The position numbers and the translations under genes are program-made. DNA of 64,000 nt from Paramagnetospirillum magnetotacticum MS-1. Its GTDB lineage: Bacteria > Pseudomonadota > Alphaproteobacteria > Rhodospirillales > Magnetospirillaceae. The notes beneath the pieces are model-generated. The model saw only the letters and a list, made by a program, of their open reading frames with translations. It ran no database searches and was not told where the DNA came from. Where the stretch lies: positions 52,388 to 116,387 of the forward strand of contig NZ_JXSL01000033.1 of NCBI RefSeq assembly GCF_000829825.1, written 5' to 3'. Below are positions 1-8,240 of this stretch, piece by piece; within the stretch, counting starts at the first letter, position 1; each line of letters begins with the position of its first letter.

Positions 1-514
1 AAGCCCGTCGGGCAACGTCTTCGATGGGAAGTGAGAAACGACGGCAATGGGCTCGGGCCTCAGCGGCTGCAGCTTCGGCCTGGGTTACCGCAGCACTGGC
101 CTCATCGACGCGGGACTGAGCTTCCGCCTCGGCGTAGGCCAGCAAGCCGCCGATATCGGCTTCGGCTGCCGACGCGACGGTGCGGATTTCCGCTTCTGCC
201 TGATTGACCAGGGCATTGGCTTTGCCCAACGCCTCTGTAACTTCCTCGGCCTTTACGCTGGCGACGGCTGCGAATTGCGCCGCGGTAGTCCCGGCTTCTT
301 TCGCCGAGGTGAGGACCGTGCTGAGTTCACCAATTTCACGGTGAAGGGTGTCCTCCGCATCGGCGACGGCACGGGCCACGGTCTTGACCGTCCCTCCTTC
401 GGTGACGACTTGACTATCGGCACCGCTGGCAGGGCCATGCACCACCTTGTGTAGCAAGGAACTGTCCACCGTTACTTTCGCAACGGCGGCTGACAGGTCA
501 GTTTGCAGGGTCAT
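1..514 (-). CDS. Phage tail-fibre-like protein, N-terminal part (cut by window edge)
   Basis: An open frame starts at the ATG at 514 and runs off the left edge with no stop (171 residues visible). The first 60 residues contain VHGPASG and VVTEGGTVKTVA. After that the sequence is alanine- and glutamate-rich with heptad-like spacing (for example AEAEIRTVASAAEADI), which predicts a coiled coil. This composition and the position just after the minor tail gene (521-1,018) suit a tail fibre or tail-tip stalk protein. No specific family is recognised. It is in the same direction as the tail genes and 6 nt downstream of the previous stop. Confidence 0.7.
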   Translation of the reverse strand, partial: MTLQTDLSAAVAKVTVDSSLLHKVVHGPASGADSQVVTEGGTVKTVARAVADAEDTLHREIGELSTVLTSAKEAGTTAAQFAAVASVKAEEVTEALGKANALVNQAEAEIRTVASAAEADIGGLLAYAEAEAQSRVDEASAAVTQAEAAAAEARAHCRRFSLPIEDVARRA

Positions 515-520
515 GGGGGA

Positions 521-1018
521 TCACCAGCGAATGCTGTCGGTCAAATCGACATGCAAGGTGGAATGCAGGGCGGCGATATTGCTGAACAGTGCTGGCACAT
601 CCTCGACGAGCAGAATCTCCAGGGCTCCGTCATCGAGCATGGGGCGCTCACGGATCTCCAACACTGAGGTGACGATCCAAACCCCGCCCCGGTTTGGGAC
701 CGCCTTGTAAGGGACGCCCCCTTGGCCGAGGAAACGGGCCTCATGGGTGGCGAGGCCGATCCCTCCAAGCAGGGCTATGCTGAACCAGTTGGCGCCGCTG
801 CCAACCTTGAGCTTGAACCAGGCTTCGAAGGTGGCGAAGTCCACGTCTCTGAACCGCCAGCGTACCGGCATGCGGGTCGGCGCCTGGGTGAACCGCCGCC
901 GCTGTCGAGCCGGGCCGGCTTCCATTTCGGTGCGCAGGCAGGAATCCTGCTGTTCCAGCGATGTGCCTTCGAAGGTGGGCAATGGCAGTCGGGCGGGCCA
1001 GGAGATGGTGGTGGTCAT
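521..1018 (-). CDS. Phage minor tail protein
   Basis: A 165-residue protein whose ATG overlaps the tape-measure stop (ATGA), so translation is probably coupled. It has no signal peptide or membrane segment. Its mid-section (WRFRDVDFATFEAWFKLKVG) resembles small tail proteins that follow the tape measure in alphaproteobacterial siphophages and may belong to the distal tail. The assignment rests mainly on gene order, tape measure before and fibre-like gene after. A precise role is not visible. Confidence 0.65.
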   Translation of the reverse strand: MTTTISWPARLPLPTFEGTSLEQQDSCLRTEMEAGPARQRRRFTQAPTRMPVRWRFRDVDFATFEAWFKLKVGSGANWFSIALLGGIGLATHEARFLGQGGVPYKAVPNRGGVWIVTSVLEIRERPMLDDGALEILLVEDVPALFSNIAALHSTLHVDLTDSIRW

Positions 1019-3960
1019 CGATAAGCCCCGGCGGCCGGGTTGAGCCCATAACGGTGCTCCAGCATGGGAGCCATTCCCTCACCCCGACCAATGCGGCGCG
1101 TCATCCGCCCCTCCAGTTCCTCGACGATCACATCCAGGTGGATGCGGCCATCGGGGCCTTGCGATTGCTCAGCCCGCGCTTGCGTGCCGGAGGCGTTGTT
1201 GTTGACGTTCACCACCACGCCGATGCTCGGCTGTGACATGGCGGCATTCAGTATGCGGTCGGCATTGTCCATCTGCTTGGGCGTGAACACCCCTTCGCCC
1301 ACCTTGGCGACGATGGGCCGTTCGCCCCCGACCAGCCCGCCGCCATGAAACCGGGGTGCATTGGCAAATACGGATGGGTTGAAGGATCGGGTTTCCAGAC
1401 GATCGAAGCCGATCAGGCCTCCCGTGTGGGCGATGGCGAAGTTCCCGGTATCTGGGACTGGGACGGACCCACCGGTGCTGCCGCCACTTTTTGAGAAAAG
1501 GCCGCCGAGGCCACTCAGCAATCCGCCGAACAGGCCACTCCCGGCCCCCGCGGCGCCGAACAAAGGCGCCACGATGGCCATGCGATAGGCGGCCCGCACC
1601 GCCTCCTCGGCGATGGTATTGAACAGGTCAGTGGCTGACAGCTTGCCGGTGGTGGCCCATTTGACGAAGGCGTCCTCGGTGGATTTGAGCGCCCGCGTGA
1701 GGCCCTGTTCCATGGCGGTGGCCGAATCCTCGATGGAACGGCGATAGCTGATCAAGGCCCGTTCCGCTCCAGACACCCAGTCCTTCTCCGCCGACAGGCG
1801 ACGCAGCACAGCGTCCTCAGTGGCGTGAGAATATTGCTGCTCGGTGACCAGGGCGCCTTCCTTGGATTGGCGCAGACGCTCGATGGCGTCGATTTCCTCC
1901 TGATAGGTCAGGGCCGGATTGAGCGACTTGGCCTTGGCCAGCAGATCCTGGCGCTGGCGCTCGGCGTCGAGTGCCTGGAGCCGGGTGCGCAAGGCCGCCT
2001 CGTCGAGGCCTTCATCCTCATGCCGGCGAGCCGCTTCACTGGCGATACCTTCCTGACGGGCGGCTTCCGCTCCCCGCATACGGGCATCGGCCAGACGCCG
2101 CTCGGCCTCGATCTGGCGATCAAGGTCGTGGGCGGTGGAGGCCTCGCGATTGCGGCGCTCGGCCTCGGCCTTAGCGTCGAATGCGTTGCCCAGTGCCGTG
2201 CGATCGGCGAACGGGTTCTTGCGGGCCTCGGCATCGACGAATGCCTGTTTCTGCGCCGCCAGTTTGGCGTCATAGCCCTTGCCGATGGCGGCGGTGAGCA
2301 GATCGGTGGCCGCCACCTCACGCAGCATGTTGGCAATCGTGTCGCGAGTGGCTGCCGCCAGCTTGAGTTTGGCTTCTCCCAAGCGGAGCGTCATCAGTTC
2401 GGCGGCCCCCTGGCTGCCGAGGTTGAGTTTGATCGCCTCATCCTCAGCGCGGATCGCCACCAGGGCCAGTTCACGCTGGGCTTGGGGCAACCGCATGGCG
2501 GCGGCGGTCTTGCTATATTCCGCCTGGAGATCGACCAGCTTCTTGCGGTCACGCTCCAGCGCGTCATTGGCTTCAGCTTCGGGCGACACCACCGGAACCG
2601 GCGCCGGCGGCATGGGGGCCGACAGGCTCTTGCCGTCCTTGGCGATAGAGACCCCGGTACGGCGTTCCTCCTCGATACGGGCCAATTCGGCCTTGGCCTC
2701 GGCCAGTTGGCGATCGACATTGCCGCGGGCGAAATCGGTGGCGACAGCTTTGCGAAGCGTCTCCAGATCAGCAATCTTGCTCTTCAGGCTGGTGACCTGG
2801 GCGTCCTGGTTGCCCAGCAGCGCCGCCGCCTCGGTGACCAGGGAGGTCAGCGCATCACGGGCACCCTGAACTATGCCGGTATGAGACAGGGTCTCGAGCA
2901 GATGTTCCCAGGCCAGGCCCAGATCATGGGCCGCCTTGGCCGCACTTCCCATGCCTTCCTCGGCCAGTCCCTTGAAGCGGGTGTTGGCCTTATCGAGTAA
3001 CAGGGTGACCGCCTCGACCTTCTGTCCATGCTCGAACAGAGTGCGGATGTTGGCGAGTTCGGATGCGGTGAGCAGGTTCCACTGCTCGTCGAAGCGCTTC
3101 ACCCCCTCATAGCCCTTGGTCACCGCCTCGGCCAATTGCTCGGCGCCTTTGGCCATGTCCTGGCCGGAGGCGGCGGCAAAGTCTCCGGCCAATCCTGCGA
3201 CGCGCCGGAAGGTATCGCCACCCAGTTGGCTGTTTTTCAGCAGCGCTTGGACCATGGCGACGGCGTCGTCGCGACTGAATGGTCCCTTCTGACTGGAACT
3301 GGTGATGACCGATTTGAGGTCGCCCACCGAGAGCCGAGCGGAATCCCCCATGGCTTTGAGCGCCACCGACAGACGGCGGGCCTCGTCCTCCATCTTCATC
3401 AGATGGGCAAGGCCCAGCGCCACCGGCGCGGCCAGAGCGGCGACGGCGGCACCCCAACCGATGATGGCCAAGCTGCCGGCCCCGAACACCGAGGTGAGGC
3501 GCATGCCCTCCATGGCGAAGGTGCGGATCGGACTTTGTCCGGCCATCAGCATCTCAGCCGAGGCGCGCACCGAATGACTGACCGCCTGGATCTGCCAGGT
3601 GGCCATGCCATGGGCGTTGCCCATGGTAGTGACGGCGCCACTGGCCTCAGCGCAGCGGTCCTTCAGCAGTTTCAGGAAGCGGCCGTGCTCGTCGCCGCTG
3701 AGGGTGCCCCGTTTGAGTGCTTCGGCCAGCATGTCCTGGCCACGGGCCATGTCGGCCTGAGCACGGATCGCTGGATCGAGGCTCTCCTTGAGCCTGCGGA
3801 TGGTGGATTCAAACTTGGCCGACGAGGCACCAGCCCGATCTGAGGCGGCCTCGATCAACTTCAGCGCACCCTGGCCGCGATCGCCCAACTCCACCAGGGC
3901 GGCCTTCACCGCCTCGGCATTGGTCAGGCTCAAACGGATCGCAAGGTCACGGGTCGCCAT
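1015..3960 (-). CDS. Tail length tape measure protein
   Basis: 981 residues from the ATG at 3,960. In siphophages this protein sets tail length and is threaded through the tail tube. It has the expected make-up: long alanine-, lysine- and glutamate-rich helical stretches (about 400-700), a hydrophobic segment around residues 155-190 and a glycine-rich patch near 830-860 (FGAAGAGSGLFGGLLSGLG). The N-terminal part resembles lambda-type tail-length domains. The ATG overlaps the end of the upstream -1 frame of the chaperone gene, the usual gpG-gpT-gpH arrangement. A longer start at 4,017 is possible but would lie inside the frameshift extension and is less likely. Confidence 0.9.
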   Translation of the reverse strand: MATRDLAIRLSLTNAEAVKAALVELGDRGQGALKLIEAASDRAGASSAKFESTIRRLKESLDPAIRAQADMARGQDMLAEALKRGTLSGDEHGRFLKLLKDRCAEASGAVTTMGNAHGMATWQIQAVSHSVRASAEMLMAGQSPIRTFAMEGMRLTSVFGAGSLAIIGWGAAVAALAAPVALGLAHLMKMEDEARRLSVALKAMGDSARLSVGDLKSVITSSSQKGPFSRDDAVAMVQALLKNSQLGGDTFRRVAGLAGDFAAASGQDMAKGAEQLAEAVTKGYEGVKRFDEQWNLLTASELANIRTLFEHGQKVEAVTLLLDKANTRFKGLAEEGMGSAAKAAHDLGLAWEHLLETLSHTGIVQGARDALTSLVTEAAALLGNQDAQVTSLKSKIADLETLRKAVATDFARGNVDRQLAEAKAELARIEEERRTGVSIAKDGKSLSAPMPPAPVPVVSPEAEANDALERDRKKLVDLQAEYSKTAAAMRLPQAQRELALVAIRAEDEAIKLNLGSQGAAELMTLRLGEAKLKLAAATRDTIANMLREVAATDLLTAAIGKGYDAKLAAQKQAFVDAEARKNPFADRTALGNAFDAKAEAERRNREASTAHDLDRQIEAERRLADARMRGAEAARQEGIASEAARRHEDEGLDEAALRTRLQALDAERQRQDLLAKAKSLNPALTYQEEIDAIERLRQSKEGALVTEQQYSHATEDAVLRRLSAEKDWVSGAERALISYRRSIEDSATAMEQGLTRALKSTEDAFVKWATTGKLSATDLFNTIAEEAVRAAYRMAIVAPLFGAAGAGSGLFGGLLSGLGGLFSKSGGSTGGSVPVPDTGNFAIAHTGGLIGFDRLETRSFNPSVFANAPRFHGGGLVGGERPIVAKVGEGVFTPKQMDNADRILNAAMSQPSIGVVVNVNNNASGTQARAEQSQGPDGRIHLDVIVEELEGRMTRRIGRGEGMAPMLEHRYGLNPAAGAYR

Positions 3961-4698
3961 GATCGGCCTCGCCCTGGTGAAGTGATGCCAGACCCTCGAC
4001 CATGCCGGCCTCGGCATGGGGCAAGAGCTCGGCCATGGCGCGGGGGCAATATCCCAAACCGACCCCCAGGGTCAGACTGGCCGTAAGATCGATACCGGTG
4101 ATGGTGGCGCCGTTCATGCGAAGTTGGCCGGCGGAGCGTTCCAGCAGATCCCAGGCCTGCCAGCCCTCAATGGTCAGAGGAGCGTGTTCGACGGTGGGGC
4201 AGCGTTTGCCTTCGGCGTTTTTGCGGCCACGGGCGCAAGGCGAACCGTCGTCGCGGCATCGGCGGCAATAGTCTCTCCCGCCGCCCCAGAGCCACCGGGC
4301 GCGGGAGCGGAGGCGTTTTTTTCCGCATCCACCATGGTCAGGGGTTCGAGATAGGCGTGGTGGAATACTTGGGCCAGAACCGGTTGGCCGTCTATGAGGG
4401 CTTCGATGGTGGCCGGCGTTACCGGAACCAGGCCATCGGCATCCCCGATCCCCTCCCAGGCCAGGATCGCGTAAAGCGCCAACCCCTTGGTGATCAGTGC
4501 CCGATAGAGCGCTTCCCGGACAGTCTGGTTGGCGCCATCCAACGGCAGTTCACCGTCATCCTCCAATTGCCCCATCAGTTCCAAGGCTCGGGCCTGGATC
4601 AGGTTGTAGACCGGCGTGGTGAGGGGACGGACCTGCACACGGACATCGCGTCCGAGGTCCAGCCACCGGGGATCATCTGTGAGATCGAGACGGATCAT
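3947..4698 (-). CDS. Tail assembly chaperone, frameshifted long form (gpGT-like)
   Basis: If ribosomes slip by -1 on the heptamer at 4,321-4,315, the frame stays open to a TGA at 3,949-3,947 and gives a product of about 250 residues. The extension (about 122 residues) has four cysteines in a zinc-site-like spacing (CRRC, then two more Cys within about 17 residues) followed by APLTIEGWQAWDLLERSAGQ and TGIDLTASLTLGVGLGY. That resembles the small helical proteins that sit between tail tube and tape measure in many phages. No good independent start codon lies ahead of the cysteine motif, which favours frameshifting over a separate gene. Its 3' end overlaps the tape-measure start. Confidence 0.65.
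4174..4698 (-). CDS. Tail assembly chaperone, short form (gpG-like)
   Basis: 174 residues from the ATG at 4,698, directly after the tail-tube gene. It is acidic and helical (MIRLDLTDDPRWLDLGRDV at the start), as expected of gpG-type chaperones that keep the tape measure soluble during tail assembly. After residue 127 it crosses a heptamer A_AAA_AAC (4,321-4,315). Beyond this site the zero-frame tail is alanine- and proline-rich low-complexity sequence, while the -1 frame is open and looks like folded protein. The usual product ratio would be mostly this short form. A TTG start at 4,710 is an alternative. Confidence 0.75.
   Translation of the reverse strand: MIRLDLTDDPRWLDLGRDVRVQVRPLTTPVYNLIQARALELMGQLEDDGELPLDGANQTVREALYRALITKGLALYAILAWEGIGDADGLVPVTPATIEALIDGQPVLAQVFHHAYLEPLTMVDAEKNASAPAPGGSGAAGETIAADAATTVRLAPVAAKTPKANAAPPSNTLL
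4315..4321 (-). promoter_or_regulatory. Programmed -1 ribosomal frameshift slippery site
   Basis: Reading the minus strand in the frame of the chaperone gene, the codons are GAA AAA AAC, so the heptamer is A_AAA_AAC, one of the strongest known -1 slippery sequences. It lies in the gene position (between tail tube and tape measure) where such a shift is widely conserved in long-tailed phages. Confidence 0.75.
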
Positions 4699-4706
4699 GG
4701 CTGCCC

Positions 4707-5669
4707 TCAATAGCTGGCGATGTCGTTGGTCAATTTGACCTGAAGCAGATAGCCCGCTGTCGGATCGTGGGCAGCTCGCCAGTCATAGGTCGCTTGGATG
4801 CACCCGGGGCCTTTGACCTCCTGCTTCTTGCGGGGCAGGAAGACGCGCGGCAGGTGGAAGCTCAGGGCATAGCCCTCGGCGCCGGGGATGGTGAAGCCGT
4901 ATTCCAGGTCCACCGGGCTCTCCGCCGCGATGGCTGCCGTCAGGGTGGTGTCGGTGGAGAAGCGGACATCGATGGAGCCTTCGGCGGTGGCCTCGGTTTC
5001 ATCGACGCCGTCGATCATGCCGTCGGAGCGGATGGTCTCGACCCGCTCGAGGTTGTTGGCATAGGTCAATTTGCCACCGACCACGTTGGCCAGTTGGGTG
5101 CTGCCCACTTTGATAGTGCCGCTGCCCTGGCTGAACCGCTTGAGCGCCAGGGAGGCTGGCGCCACATCAATGGTTTGGCTCGCCTGGGTTTCGCCCTGGG
5201 CGACCAGGGACACAGTGGCATTGGCCGCTCCCGACCGGGCCATGCTGAACGCCAGCTTGTCAAGTTTGGCACCGCTATGGCGGAAGAACTTTGCGGTCGC
5301 CAGTCGGGCATGGCCGATTTCCAGGCCCAAGCTGGGTAGGTCGCCGCCGGAGGTGAAGGTATGGCTGAAACTGCCATCATGGTGATCGGTGGTGACGGGA
5401 GCCCCGAACAGACCCTTCAACCAGAACCCCAGCCCACGTAAATCCAGCGGTACACCAATGTCGCCCTCGTCCTTAACCGCCTCGTAGAACGGATCCTGGG
5501 CATCACGCCCCTGGCCCAGCAGCGGGTCGTAGCCCAAGGGGCGCTCGGCTCCCAAGGTGGAGTCCTTGAAGCTGAGCCGGGTGTAGCCATTGGCTGGCAG
5601 GCTGCCGTAAGTGGCTTCAAACGCAGCCAGCAGGATGCAATCGGAGCCATAGGCCCGCGTCTTTGCCAT
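4707..5669 (-). CDS. Phage major tail tube protein
   Basis: 320 residues. The sequence is rich in beta strands with alternating short hydrophobic runs (for example GTIKVGSTQLANVVGGKLTY) and fits the tail-tube families that stack as hexamers around the tape measure. The N-terminus (MAKTRAYGSDCILLAAFEAT) and length agree with tail-tube proteins of alphaproteobacterial siphophages. It sits between the tail-completion gene (5,695-6,126) and the chaperone pair, its normal place. Confidence 0.85.
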   Translation of the reverse strand: MAKTRAYGSDCILLAAFEATYGSLPANGYTRLSFKDSTLGAERPLGYDPLLGQGRDAQDPFYEAVKDEGDIGVPLDLRGLGFWLKGLFGAPVTTDHHDGSFSHTFTSGGDLPSLGLEIGHARLATAKFFRHSGAKLDKLAFSMARSGAANATVSLVAQGETQASQTIDVAPASLALKRFSQGSGTIKVGSTQLANVVGGKLTYANNLERVETIRSDGMIDGVDETEATAEGSIDVRFSTDTTLTAAIAAESPVDLEYGFTIPGAEGYALSFHLPRVFLPRKKQEVKGPGCIQATYDWRAAHDPTAGYLLQVKLTNDIASY

Positions 5670-5694
5670 GATGAAGTCCTTCGTTGGAGGGCGA

Positions 5695-6126
5695 TCAGCC
5701 CAGCGGATTGGCGCTGGCGTAGTGGATGGTGACCGGGACCACAGCGCCTTTCAGGCTGGCTGCGCCATCGATGGCGAGGTCATGGGTCTTGGGCGCTCCC
5801 CAATCCAGCCAGTCGGCGAGGCCGCCCAAGGATCGGTCAGCCTCCAAGGCTTGGCCCACGACCATGAGCAGGTCGTCGAGGGCGGAGTTGGCATCGCCAG
5901 CCCCACGGCCCACGATCACTTCGATTTCCGCCTTGTGCTGCCAGAGATAAGTCGGAGGCGACACCAGCATTTCCGGCTCGCCGGGATCGCCGTCGCGCAG
6001 GATGATCAGGCCACCCGCAGGGACCGTCTCGGGCAACGGCGCTTCGCGCTTCGCCGTGGCGGTGGGGACGGTTTCCAGCCGGGCAAGGAGGGCCTGGAGG
6101 ATTTGCTCGCGGACAGTGGGCATCAT
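5695..6126 (-). CDS. Tail terminator / tail completion protein
   Basis: 143 residues starting at either of two adjacent ATGs (6,126 or 6,123). The N-terminus (VREQILQALLARLETV) followed by LWQHKAEIEVIVGRG is typical of gpU-like minor tail proteins that cap the tail tube. It is the last gene before the tail-tube gene on the minus strand. Function is assigned from position and general resemblance; no catalytic motif is expected or seen. Confidence 0.65.
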   Translation of the reverse strand: MMPTVREQILQALLARLETVPTATAKREAPLPETVPAGGLIILRDGDPGEPEMLVSPPTYLWQHKAEIEVIVGRGAGDANSALDDLLMVVGQALEADRSLGGLADWLDWGAPKTHDLAIDGAASLKGAVVPVTIHYASANPLG

Positions 6127-6194
6127 ATGGCTTCTCGAAAATCTGCAAACCCAACCACATATTTCCGTTGCCTCAGAAAATTATGAGGCGCACT

Positions 6195-6208
6195 GTTTCC
6201 GTGGAAAC
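6195..6208. promoter_or_regulatory. Inverted repeat, likely operator of the Xre/RES module
   Basis: GTTTCC-GT-GGAAAC, a perfect 6-bp inverted repeat with a 2-bp spacer, ends just before the AGGAGG ribosome-binding site (6,211-6,216) of the antitoxin. Xre/MbcA-type antitoxins usually repress their own operon through short palindromes at this place, so autoregulation is inferred. Confidence 0.4.
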
Positions 6209-6221
6209 AAAGGAGGTCGCC

Positions 6222-6599
6222 GTGGCGCGCACTCAAATGGCATCGGCTTCCGATGCCGGTCAGACGCTATCGAAGGCGGTCGTGCGAGCGGCTGGGCTGC
6301 TCCACTTTAATCAGGCGGCGCTGGCCGACATCATTGGCATCAGCACCGCCACCGCGTCCCGCCTCCATGCGGGGGGATATGTCCTTGATCCTTCCCGCAA
6401 GAAGGAATGGGAGCATTCGCTTCTGTTCGTCCGAATGTTCCGGTCGCTTGATGCGATTCTGGGACATGATGAGCAGGCCAAGCAGTGGTTGGAGGGAGAG
6501 AATCTTGCTCTAAATGGTCGCCCGGCCGAGCTTGTCCGAACCTCTGAAGGACTGATCCGTGTCATCCACTATCTGGACGCCTACCGCGGTCGCATCTGA
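6222..6599 (+). CDS. Xre/MbcA/ParS-type antitoxin
   Basis: 125 residues from a GTG at 6,222, chosen because a perfect AGGAGG lies 5 nt upstream; an in-frame ATG at 6,183 has no such site. The N-terminal half is a helix-turn-helix (LHFNQAALADIIGISTATAS) and the C-terminal half carries the toxin-binding domain of the DUF2384 kind (HDEQAKQWLEGENLALNGRP). This is the standard partner of RES toxins, which it neutralises by blocking the active site. It overlaps the toxin gene by 41 nt. The pair runs against the surrounding tail genes and so was probably acquired as a unit. Confidence 0.88.
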   Translation: MARTQMASASDAGQTLSKAVVRAAGLLHFNQAALADIIGISTATASRLHAGGYVLDPSRKKEWEHSLLFVRMFRSLDAILGHDEQAKQWLEGENLALNGRPAELVRTSEGLIRVIHYLDAYRGRI

Positions 6600-7287
6600 A
6601 GCGGCGGCAATTCGTTTCAGCCTATGGCGAGCCGTCGAAGGACAGCACGCCGTGTCGACCATGGTGCTGGTCGACAGCCTGGAAGAACAGGCGCTGCTGG
6701 AGCAGTTGCTGGAAGGATCAAAGCCGCCAGTGCCTGCTAGCGCTAACGGTTTGCACTGGCTGTTGTTCACGCCCTTCCGGTATCCACCGCCACCAACCGG
6801 ATCCCGTTTTCGCGGGCCGCTGGATCCTGGCGTTTTCTACGGTGCAGACGAGATTGAAACGGCGTGTGCGGAACTCGGGTTTTGGCGGTGGCAGTTCCTC
6901 ATGGAAAGTCCGTCGCTGACGGCTCTGGATCCCAAGCCGCAGACTGTGTTCAAGGTGGAGGTTGATACTCTCACCGTCGATCTACGCTCACCTCCCTTCA
7001 CGGAAAGTCGTGCGCTATGGATCGATCCGAAAAGCTACGCTGCCACACAGGACCTCGCTCGATCCGCTCGTGAAGCCAATATCGGTGCCATTCGCTACGA
7101 GTCGGTCCGCGCCCCCAACCGAGGGGGATGTGGGGCGATTTTGACACCGATGGCCTTTGCCGAACCTCAACCACGGGACGCACAAACTTGGTGGCTCTCG
7201 GTCAGCCGAGAACGGGTGCTATGGCAACGAGACGATGTTCTGCAAAGGGCTACGTTTGCGTTCGATACCAAAGCGTTCTGCGAATAG
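6559..7287 (+). CDS. RES-domain toxin (NAD+ phosphorylase family)
   Basis: 242 residues from a GTG at 6,559. RES toxins degrade NAD+ and stop growth. The conserved residues expected of the family are present: Arg in FSLWRA near residue 23, Glu in the YGADEIETACAE stretch, and the Arg-Tyr-x-Ser motif in AIRYESVRAP. Length is somewhat above the core family (about 150-200) because of an extra N-terminal segment. It follows its Xre-type antitoxin with overlap and ends 6 nt before the convergent tail gene. Confidence 0.85.
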   Translation: MSSTIWTPTAVASEAAAIRFSLWRAVEGQHAVSTMVLVDSLEEQALLEQLLEGSKPPVPASANGLHWLLFTPFRYPPPPTGSRFRGPLDPGVFYGADEIETACAELGFWRWQFLMESPSLTALDPKPQTVFKVEVDTLTVDLRSPPFTESRALWIDPKSYAATQDLARSAREANIGAIRYESVRAPNRGGCGAILTPMAFAEPQPRDAQTWWLSVSRERVLWQRDDVLQRATFAFDTKAFCE

Positions 7288-7292
7288 GGGGC

Positions 7293-7928
7293 TTAACGCC
7301 AGTTCCTGACGATTAGATCAGGCACGGCTTCGATCCATTTCTGCGCGGCTGCCGCCACGTCGAGGCGTTTTCTCAAACTGACCTGCGGCACCAGGATGAA
7401 CATCACCACCGAGGCTAAGCCGTTGCCGCTCCTGATGGCGCTGTCGCTGCCTTTAGCAAAGCCGCCTCGTTTGCCTTTGCGGGCACGCATGTTGTCGGCC
7501 ACCAGCAGGGACACGCCGGAACTGCGATAGATGAAGCGAAGCCGCTGGCCCCGCATCCGCTCCCACATGCCAGGATCCATGCGTTTGCCGCCAGCGCCTT
7601 TGCCTGCGGCCGGTGTGGGAATGGCCAGCCAGAAACCTTTCTGCGATCGAATGACGGCACCGTCTTCGAAGACCGACACGATGTCGGGGGCCTTGCTGAA
7701 GACATAGCCCGCCGCGTGGAGGCTGGTTCCATTCTTGGGATAGACCTCCGACCGCCAGGTATTGGCTAGTTTGGGACCAAGCCCGGCGCCGACGACCTGC
7801 TGGCGCAGTTCCGCCTTGAGGCCCTCGGTGGCGTCCCGCATGCCGTCAGTGACGGCGGTTTCAGCCTGGGTCAGTTCGTCGGCGAGGATGCGGCGGAGAT
7901 CGCCATCGATCTTTGCCGACAGCTTCAT
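7293..7928 (-). CDS. Phage head-tail / minor tail protein (DUF6441-like)
   Basis: 211 residues, starting MKLSAKIDGDLRRILADEL. It resembles the DUF6441 group of prophage proteins found between head-tail joining and tail-completion genes, equivalent in place to gpZ-type tail proteins. Contains RSQKGFWLAIPTPAAG and ends with IEAVPDLIVRNWR. Its start overlaps the stop of the preceding gene (7,925-8,239) by 4 nt. Exact role not visible. Confidence 0.65.
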   Translation of the reverse strand: MKLSAKIDGDLRRILADELTQAETAVTDGMRDATEGLKAELRQQVVGAGLGPKLANTWRSEVYPKNGTSLHAAGYVFSKAPDIVSVFEDGAVIRSQKGFWLAIPTPAAGKGAGGKRMDPGMWERMRGQRLRFIYRSSGVSLLVADNMRARKGKRGGFAKGSDSAIRSGNGLASVVMFILVPQVSLRKRLDVAAAAQKWIEAVPDLIVRNWR

Positions 7929-8239
7929 GGCCCTGGCCGGGTGTCGATCCGCCAGATCAACTGCTCGGCATCCCGGGACGGCTCGCCCTGGACGAGGAAG
8001 ACCTCATTGCCCAGGGTGATGCTATCCCCCGCCTGGGGATTGGAGACCTCGCCAACCCGGATCTCGAACAGGGCTATCGAGGCATGAATGGCAATATCGC
8101 CAAACTGGACATCCTGGTCGGGCCGACGAACCATGGCCTTGACCAATCCGCCCTCGCCGACCACCGGCTGGTAGAGCACGGTGACGGCGAGATTGGGATC
8201 GGCAAACAGGTCGTCAACCGCGTCGGAAAAGGCGCTCAC
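7925..8239 (-). CDS. Head-tail joining protein (FII-like)
   Basis: 104 residues, directly downstream of the major capsid gene. The C-terminal motif EVFLVQGEPSRDAEQLIWRI resembles the beta-rich core of small phage head-tail attachment proteins that seal the portal and recruit the tail. The assignment is from position, size and this motif. Confidence 0.65.
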   Translation of the reverse strand: MSAFSDAVDDLFADPNLAVTVLYQPVVGEGGLVKAMVRRPDQDVQFGDIAIHASIALFEIRVGEVSNPQAGDSITLGNEVFLVQGEPSRDAEQLIWRIDTRPGP

Positions 8240-8240
8240 C

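Noticed and set aside
47..454. A plus-strand frame at the left edge
   Set aside because: It lies opposite the fibre-like gene running off the edge. The minus frame has coiled-coil heptads and the right direction; the plus frame is Gly/Arg/Cys-rich noise.
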